Below, in pieces: positions 57,600-64,000 of a DNA stretch of 64,000 nucleotides; the first letter of the stretch is position 1, and each line of letters starts with the position of its first letter. Made by a program: the position numbers and the translations under genes. Source of the stretch: Lutraria lutraria. Its lineage: Eukaryota; Mollusca; Bivalvia; Venerida; Mactridae. The notes below the pieces were generated by a model. That model was given only the letters and a program-made list of their open reading frames with translations, ran no database searches and was not told where the DNA came from. The stretch lies in NCBI GenBank assembly GCA_964023205.1, contig OZ026847.1, positions 34,475,913 to 34,539,912 of the forward strand. Reading direction: 5' to 3'.

Positions 57600-57884
57600 G
57601 CCTGCCCAGTTAGCTCAGTCAGGTTAGTGTTGGTCTACTGATCAAATGGTTGTGAGTTCAAACCCCTGGCTAGGCGCACACTGTCCATGACAAATTTGAC
57701 TGAAGATATTACATCTTATGTTGAATAATTGAATAATGACATTATGTGAGTAACTTGGCAGACTTGCTTGCAGATAGAATGTGGTTAGTACTGGTTAAGG
57801 CCTAAATGAAGTCCAGTGAAGCTGGTTAGGATAACTCAACTGAAATAATGTTGAAAATGGTGATAATCTGATTAAATAAATAAG
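57600..57884 (+). mobile_element. tRNA-derived SINE, family 2, copy 2
   Basis: Box A 'tagctcagtcaggttagtg' and box B 'gttcaaacccc' in a tRNA-like head starting 'gcctgcccag', then 'gcgcacactgtcc', 'gaagatattacatctta', 'aaggcctaaatgaagtccag' and an (AAAT)n tail, as in 3929-4234. This copy has better preserved Pol III boxes. Confidence 0.8.
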
Positions 57885-58160
57885 TTGATCATCATCGAGA
57901 GGCATTTAATTACAATGTAGTATAAGTAGCATTGGTATTACAAATGACAAGAAGTATAACTGGAGCACTTGCTAATGCTCATATGAAATATTAAAGCTTG
58001 GTAATGCTTCTTAAAGACAATTAAAACTAGTTTATTGGCAGACTTTAGATTTGCTTTCATAACCTGTTTGTTGATCCCTTCTTTCCCATTGGCTCCAGAC
58101 AAGTTTCCACAGGTGAACTAGCTCATTATTTGTATAAAAAGTGGACATCAGGTGTAGCAA

Positions 58161-59097
58161 GCAATTGCTGTACCATTCATCTTCTTGCCATTGATGTATC
58201 ATTTGTCTTCTTGCTATTGCTGTTCCATTCGTCTTATTGCTTTTGCTGTACCATTCGTCTTCTTGCTATTGCTGTACCATTCGTCTTCTTGCTATTGCTA
58301 TATCATTTGTCTTCTTGCTATTGCTGTACCATTCGTCTTCTTGCTATTGCTGTACCATTCGTCTTCTTGCTATTGCTGTACCATTCGTCTTCTTGCTATT
58401 GCTGTACCATTCGTCTTCTTGCTATTGCTGTACCATTCGTCTTCTTGCTATTGCTGTACCATTCGTCTTCTTGCTATTGCTGTACCATTCATCTTCTTGC
58501 TATTGCTGTACCATTCGTCTTCTTGCTATTGCTGTACCATTCGTCTTCTTGCTATTGCTGTACCATTTGTCTTCTTGCTATTTCTGTACCATTCGTCTTC
58601 TTGCTATTGATGTACCATTTGTCTTCTTGCTATTGCTGTACCATTCGTCTTCTTGCTATTGCTGTACCATTCGTCTTCTTGCTATTGATGTACCATTCGT
58701 CTTCTTGCTATTGATGTACCATTCGTCTTCTTGCTATTGATGTATCATTTGTCTTCTTGCTATTGCTGTATCATTTGTCTTCTTGCTATTGATGTATCAT
58801 TTGTCTTCTTGCCATTGATGTATCATTTGTCTTCTTGCTATTGCTCTACCATTGTCTTCTTGCTATTGCTGTACCATTTGTCTTCTTGCTATTGATGTAC
58901 CATTCGTCTTCTTGCTATTGATGTATCATTTGTCTTCTTGCTATTGATGTATCATTTGTCTTCTTGCTATTGATGTATCATTTGTCTTCTTGCTATTGCT
59001 GTACCATTGTCTTCTTGCTATTGCTGTACCATTTGTCTTCTTGCTATTGCTGTACCATTGTCTTCTTGCTATTGCTGTACCATTTGTCTTCTTGCTA
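58161..59097 (+). repeat. 26-bp minisatellite, about 36 copies
   Basis: Unit 'cttcttgctattgctgtacc' plus 'attcgt'. Variants are 'attgatgta', 'tgtatcattt' and, late in the array, 25-bp units that lack one base. Because 26 is not a multiple of 3, each of the three plus frames stays open for 140 to 194 codons and gives the same 26-residue periodic peptide (FVFLLLLYHSSSCY...). I do not call a gene: no start context, splice signal or conserved flank supports one. Confidence 0.95.
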
Positions 59098-60787
59098 ACT
59101 ACTCTTATTTCCTTTGAGTATACATCAACTCCATCATCTAAAACAATCAAAACTGTGATTACAAAAATAATAATATTTATATTCATTATTATACTTTTTT
59201 GGTTAATTAAAGACAGGGGTGACAATATTTCCATTATATCAGGAATTTCAGATTTATCTGTCCTGAAAGAGCTATGATTTCTGAGCACACTAAAATTGTT
59301 CAAAATATCTCAAGGAATGGCAAAGTCATGGTCAATCTAATCTGCTGAAGGATTTTCTATAGTCAGAACTGAGATAAATATGGAAACAATGTGGTTGAAG
59401 GCTTCTTATTTGCAAAAGTGGTCAACCACATATGATTTTCAGGCTCTATTGACACTCCTGTTAAAAGAGTAGTATGGCAATACACAATACTGAAATGAGC
59501 ACACAAACAAGCCCTTAATGGATGATTCTTAAGGAAGAGGAGATACGAAGCAGTAAAACCATCAGAGATTCTAAATCATAAGATTTAATAGAATTTTTGG
59601 TCCAATAAAAACAAATGCTTAACTGAACTATAACCATTACTTTCTGCCATTTCCTTTGGTGTGACACCAGCTCTCGGCTGACCATTCATTTGTGTCACCC
59701 ATTCATCTGTTCCAACAAGTACAAAATATCTAATATTGTTATTTACAAGAAGTAATCAGAATTTGGTTTGGTTTAATTTTCTTAAATCAATTCTGTAAAA
59801 TATTCTTACTTATTGCTATATTTTGCTGAAGTTCAATTTGAATCAACTATTTCATATTATAATCAGACAAATGGCTCAATTTCTGTTTCTTTTTATTCGA
59901 AAAAAAACTAGAGCTTTGTCACATAAGTGACTAATACTAATTGAATCAGCTGCAGTATATAACTTAAATATGTTTAAATTAGAAATAATCCCACTGAAAC
60001 AAATGAAATCAAACAAAACAACTATGAATTAATAATCTGGTTTTCATCACTTAGTTTTCTATATGTTAAAAAAAGACTGGCATATATCTGCTTTTCTCTT
60101 GGCTGTTCTTTAATGACTTGATCATTGGAAATCTGTTGAAATGGGTGAATGGATTTATCAAGTGGCTTATGGCTGGTAATTTTGGTATTGTTGGTGTTGC
60201 AATGTGGTGAACTTGGTTGGACAATATTGTTGACTGAAGATGAATTGTTGAAGAATTGTTTTCATGGAATGAAGATCAGGTAGACATTGTGAAACTTACA
60301 AACAAAGGTCAGCCAAAGGAAAGACAAAATGTGGCCTTTATTGACAGGTAACCTTTCTTTGAAGGTCATTTTGTTCTAAATAACAGTTTTTAAAAAACTG
60401 GCCTTTATTCAAAGGGTGAGCATTATTCAGAGTTAGCTGCTAGCACAGGTATGACTGTATTATCTAATTTACAAGCTGCTAAGATTTAAATACTTAGTCT
60501 TATATGATAATCAAAGGCCAATTTATACTACAACTGATAAAAATTATAATGATACTATTACAGTTCTTCTATTTTACTGTAAACAAATAATGAAGATATC
60601 TTTTCTTTTAATTTTGAGAGACTATGAATGTCTTTAGGTTATTTTCTGATAAAGGCTTATGTGACATAAATAGCTTTAATGAGTTTAAAGTTTGAAAAGG
60701 ATATAAGGCAATTAAATCATTAAAACAAATATTTAAATGAACACATAGCACCATTTTATTTATAATATCCTTACGCCACATGTGAGA
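59098..60787. other. Unassigned AT-rich DNA
   Basis: No gene or clear repeat. The minus-strand frame 58941-59303 enters from here into the minisatellite and has a hydrophobic stretch (NIIIFVITVLIVLDD), but nothing else supports it. A small direct repeat 'tggcctttatt' occurs near 60331 and 60401. Confidence 0.4.
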
Positions 60788-61028
60788 AAGACCTGACTCT
60801 GTGGTTGAGTGGTTAAGGTTGCTAACTTAAAGTCACTGTCACTGATAGAGGGTCGTGGGTTCAAGCCCTGAGCTTCCAGACTTTGTCTCTTTATGTGAGA
60901 AAGTAGGCAGATGCTTACGGAGGATGGGAGTTTTTTTACTGGTTCTTCCCAGTAACGATGGTTAGGATAACTGTTCGCCTCATAATATGACTCCGACTGT
61001 TGAAAAGGGGCGTAAAACTCAATCAAAC
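60788..61028 (+). mobile_element. tRNA-Ser-like SINE, family 1, copy 4
   Basis: Box A 'gtggttgagtggttaagg', box B 'gggttcaagccct', body 'tctctttatgtgagaaag', 'aggcagatgcttacggagg', 'ggttcttcccagtaacga', end 'ctgttgaaaaggggcgtaaa' 'actcaat'. The best-preserved head of the four copies. Confidence 0.85.
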
Positions 61029-61299
61029 GACCGTTATTTTACCTGCCTCTAAATGCATCTAGTGATTTGAGAAATGCAGCATTTTCTTTAAAACTAATCT
61101 CTTTATGCCTTTGTTCTCTTCCTTCTCTCTTTCTTTGTTTTTCTATTAAGAGAAGGCCTTGAAGTAAAAGCATCGAGATATTGTTATTTAAAGAGGAAAA
61201 AGGTGGTTGAACCCTTAGAAAGGGGAAAAATTCATCCTGTGGGGAACAGTAACATGACGACATATATGTATCATCAATAAATAATGTTGATGGTTACTG

Positions 61300-61419
61300 A
61301 CATAAAGTTGTTGCTCTAGAGAAGTAAATAAACAGTTAAATCATGTAGTTGGAAAAAACATGCTGTTGTTGAAGGGAGGTTTTTGCTCAAGAGAGGGCTG
61401 CTCTGGAGAGGCTGTACTG
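61300..61419 (-). repeat. MITE fragment, CAGTGCAACCTC family
   Basis: The right end 'ctctggagaggctgtactg' inverted reads CAGTACAGCCTCTCCAGAG, followed by 'gagggctgctctgg' and 'gctgttgttgaagggaggtt' shared with 49281-49446. The left end is not well kept. Confidence 0.55.
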
Positions 61420-61744
61420 TTTATACTTCAAAAACATACAATTTAACAAATTAATGGCTATTCTGAGCATAATTAGTGTTTAAAATTAACATTTATACTT
61501 CATGTTGCCCTTTAGTGAGACCCTTAATCTCTTAAAATGGTTCCTCTCTGTACAAATCCAACTTCCTTTGGTGCACTGCAACAGTGGAATTGGAACCAGT
61601 TTATTAATCTCCAAAACTTCACGCAAGTTTTCAATCTTGAAGAAAAGTGTTACTTCATAATCTACACCAGTCAAATCCACCTGCCTACTGGTAATGAATT
61701 AAAGTATGTGAGTAAGCATATTTAATTTCATAGGATCCTCCCTG
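61420..61744. other. Unassigned DNA
   Basis: No gene seen. Short ORFs on both strands at 61486-61725 overlap each other and lack any known motif. Confidence 0.35.
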
Positions 61745-62310
61745 GCCCTCACTTTTTGTTCATAAGATAGCTGAGGTAGCAAGGTGATTTTTGGGGTTAT
61801 ACTGGAGTCACCTTGTCCTTCTGTCTCGATATACAAATCTGTTGTCCGTTGATGGATTTAAAAATATTTGGCAGAAATGTTCATTTATATGTGGCAATGT
61901 CTCTCTTGCAAGATTCAATTCTATACCTCCAAGATCAAGGTCGCACTTGGAGGTATAAAAAGGTAAAAAATCAGTACTTTCTTTCGTTTCTGCTGAGTAA
62001 CTTTGTCATTTAAAGGTAAAAAATTTGGTTTATTTTTTCGTGTCCGCTCTGTCCTTTGTCATGTATGGGTGGATTTCTGAAGTACCTGACAGACATGATA
62101 ACACTATTTTGTGAAAGACCTCCAAGGTGAAGGTCACACTTCGCGGTTAAAGGTATGAAATCAGTACTTTTTTTTCATGTCCACTTGGTAACTTTATGTC
62201 TCGTCAGTAACTTATCTATTTATGGATTTCGGAAATACTTGGCAGAAATATTCACCAATATGTGGGGCTGTGTCACGTGTAAGAACCCTGGAGGGTAAAA
62301 GTGCTTCTAG
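61745..62310. repeat. Tandemly built dispersed repeat with 'aaggtcacactt' modules
   Basis: Two to three diverged rounds of 'tttggcagaaa(t)...', 'ccaaggtgaaggtcacac', 'gg(t)ataaaatcagtact' and 'tttcgtgtccgctctg' or 'tttcatgtccacttgg', spaced about 120-170 bp. Opens near 'gttatactggagtcaccttg'. Similar in style to 4425-4640 and 8135-8300. Confidence 0.55.
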
Positions 62311-62753
62311 AAAGATACCAAGTTTGCATTCCTAAGTAATACAGTGTGGACAACCCATGTGACTTGCTATTACAAAATGGGTATTGCGGCGGTAAGCAGG
62401 AGAAAATAAGCTATGAGTATTTTATTCCAAAATTGATTTTCAAGAAAAACATAGCGCATGCTAAGCAGAAAAATGTGTATGTTCCACGTATATCTAACTG
62501 AGGGCCGGGCTGAGGCGTCGGCTCCTGGATATGTGTCAGTGGGGAATAAGCTTGTTCTGCCGACAGCCCCGATTGTATCCAACACCTCGGCTGCACAGTG
62601 TCTTTGTTGTTGGTACCTCTTGTATATAAGGGTACCAAATGTGTGTACGTCTTGGAATCAATCACAACTAGTCCCATTTAATATTTTCATTATCTTTATT
62701 CATTCACAGCAAAATGTTAATATTCTATTCCAATAAATGTAGTTGAGAAACCA
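62311..62753. other. Unassigned DNA with opposed ORFs
   Basis: Overlapping frames lie at 62458-62736 (plus) and 62370-62677 (minus). The GC content is locally higher around 62480-62600. I recognise no domain on either strand. Confidence 0.3.
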
Positions 62754-62918
62754 GGGTACTGTTTTACTAACATACTTACGCTAGCGTAACTCAAAGATTT
62801 GCGTAAGTTTAACGTAAGTGCTTATGATCTACATAAATGCGTTTTACTAACAGAATCTGACGTAAGTTTTAGCGTAACTTTACGTCTGCTCGCACCGACC
62901 GTATCTATTTATGTAAAG
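62754..62918 (+). promoter_or_regulatory. 5' end of a PIF/Harbinger-type element (candidate terminal repeat and leader)
   Basis: 'gggtactgttttactaacat' followed by 'acttacgctagcgtaact' resembles the GGG...CACAAA/ACTAA...CTTACG ends of Harbinger elements (recalled). 'gcgttttactaacagaatct' with 'gacgtaag' repeats the motif about 95 bases on, and 'gcgtaa'/'ttacgc' occur several times in both orientations. The matching right end would lie outside or in the unrecognised sequence to the right. Confidence 0.4.
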
Positions 62919-63122
62919 ATGGCCGCGCTTTACAACAGAAGGAGAATGCAGAGGGAATTTAGGGAAAGGAGGGATTTGGCAGATTTTAGAGACGGAGAAA
63001 TTGTATCAGAATACAGACTGGACAGAAGATTGATTGGTGATGTATGTGATCTTGTGGAAGATGATGTGGCCCCGAAGACGAGAAGGTCTCATGCTATACC
63101 GTGTTTAACAAAGGTTTTAGTC
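62919..63122 (+). CDS. HARBI1/PIF-Harbinger-type transposase, N-terminal exon (partial)
   Basis: The ATG at 62919 has a strong context (aaagATGGcc) and reads MAALYNRRRMQREFRERRD, then a region with SEYRLDRRLIGDVCDLVEDD and PKTRRSHAIPCLTKVLV. The pattern 'yRLsr..i..lc.ll..dl.p.TrRshAIpv.tkVLvaLrf' is the N-terminal part of Harbinger transposases and the related HARBI1 proteins (established knowledge). After TKVLV the frame turns to FFISYFF and stops at 63162. A possible donor AAG|gtttta lies at 63113/63114, in phase 0. The DDE catalytic domain is not seen in the remaining 880 bp, so it is either in exons beyond the window or lost. A frame-open start at 62799 exists, but the 62919 ATG fits the protein better. 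Confidence 0.65.
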
Positions 63123-63169
63123 TTTTTTATATCCTATTTTTTCATTATATGTCAATATAGTTGATAAAT

Positions 63170-64000
63170 AGAAATGAAATGTCGTTCAACGAAAATAGCC
63201 TACTTTCTTAACCCTAAGTCTTGATCCGCCTCTGCAACTGACATGATTACTTCGGTTATCTCCTGTACCTACTGCATCCTTGACCTTAACGGTGTAAACA
63301 ATGAAAATCGATGTGAAGTTACGAGAAAATTACGGATTAAATTTACTTTCTTTGCATCCAATAGTGCCCGTAATGTTGACATTTGCTGTTTAGCATCACT
63401 ACTTTCTTGCGAAAACCATGTATTCTGTTATGACTGTCTATTTAACATTTAAATTACGTTCAATGTCAGAATTTTGGGTCATCCGAAATTTTGACTGACT
63501 TCTTTTACTCAGTGATAATCTAAGTTAGACTTTGTGGATGGACTGTCTTGTTCTGAACCATTTTGTGGTTGTTGTACAACAAGAAGATTATTTTCCGGGA
63601 TGTGTTGAAATAGGAAAATGCAGAAGTGACAGTCATATTGTACCATGTAGAACACAACAATTTTTAAACAAAGCTTAGATATTTTCAATGGCCAAATGTT
63701 TGAGTTGACATGCAGATAGTTAACAAACAATATGAAATATTATAAGCAAAATGTATTCTGGATAGTGTCAGTTCATGATGGCAGTTGTTTTTCTCTCAAT
63801 ATGACAAAATCACAGTGGAATATGCTGTAATCCATGCAATGTTTTAAAATGTTTCTTTCCCTGGGTGTCAATTACTCAGAAACAAATATAATGAGTTGTC
63901 AGTGCTTATCTGCAGAATACATTTGTTTAAAAATTAACTTGACTATGCTGTTCAGTTATAAAAATTAATTTATTATAATACTAATCATTTTCATTTAACC
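63170..64000. other. Unassigned right end; possible intron or decayed element
   Basis: No second transposase exon, no splice-bounded open stretch with a Harbinger motif and no repeat boundary were recognised. Small ORFs at 63243-63452 and 63509-63730 show nothing known. Confidence 0.35.

Noticed and set aside
58130..58740. Three overlapping ORFs of 141 to 194 codons as a membrane or cysteine-rich protein gene
   Set aside because: They follow from a 26-bp tandem repeat without stop codons. No start context, splice site or conserved flank supports translation.
58941..59303. 120-codon minus ORF with a hydrophobic stretch as a secreted or membrane protein
   Set aside because: Half of it is the 26-bp minisatellite in reverse. 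The rest is AT-rich DNA that easily yields I/V/L-rich frames.
62370..62736. Opposed ORFs with a locally higher GC content as a conserved exon
   Set aside because: I could not recognise a domain on either strand and there are no convincing splice sites. Left as unassigned.

Overview
This is AT-rich eukaryotic DNA dominated by repeats. It looks like part of an invertebrate nuclear genome, most likely a bivalve mollusc. That assignment is an inference from repeat character: many short elements running from ATGCCCCC to GGGGGCAT, repeats full of AGGTCAAAGGTCA-type motifs, two tRNA-derived SINE families, DIRS-like, LINE, mariner, pogo-like and Harbinger relics, and no dense ORFs, operons or ribosome binding sites. 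No complete host gene is visible. The best host-like signals are one small exon with a start codon (8429-8476) and one possible terminal exon (490-540). No CRISPR array, defence island, prophage or gene cluster was found.

Layout. 1-11.2 kb is a patchwork: a 960-bp pogo/Tigger-like element with TA target duplication (1251-2210), an element with about 171-bp tandem repeats (2970-3759), a tRNA-derived SINE (3929-4234), an inverted-repeat element (4689-5841), a 162-bp tandem repeat (6590-7860), a minisatellite (8576-9455), an ATGCCCCCC element (9460-9983) and a TTAA-flanked MITE (10093-10471).

11.24-43.26 kb, half of the window, is a head-to-tail array of 15 units of about 2.17 kb (U0-U14). Each unit joins a dead LINE reverse-transcriptase fragment (about 0.98 kb) to about 1.2 kb holding two copies of a short ATGCCCCC...GGGGGCAT element. 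Every unit that can be compared has the same TAA stop inside the RT. Diagnostic variants show a higher-order trimer period of about 6.51 kb (U8-U10 repeated as U11-U13; U3-U4 repeated as U6-U7). The left edge unit U0 is the most diverged and keeps open frames that are broken in the others.

43.1-47.85 kb holds two diverged copies (A and B) of the sequence flanking the array, including relics of an unrecognised gene with a DSCTGQSRN motif. Copy B is split by an internally deleted mariner element with perfect 28-bp inverted repeats, and copy A gives the empty site.

47.9-64 kb is another patchwork: a MITE (49281-49446), a G-run minisatellite, a DIRS-like retroelement relic on the minus strand split by a SINE with a clean 10-bp target duplication, LINE RNase H and RT relics in both orientations, a longer LINE (54470-56975) with a (TTCTG)n tail and a nested 499-bp MITE, further SINE copies, a 26-bp minisatellite (58161-59097) readable in three frames, and at the right end the first exon of a HARBI1/PIF-Harbinger-type transposase (62919-63122).

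The window is best read as a record of transposon insertion, decay, nesting and tandem amplification, not as genes acting together.
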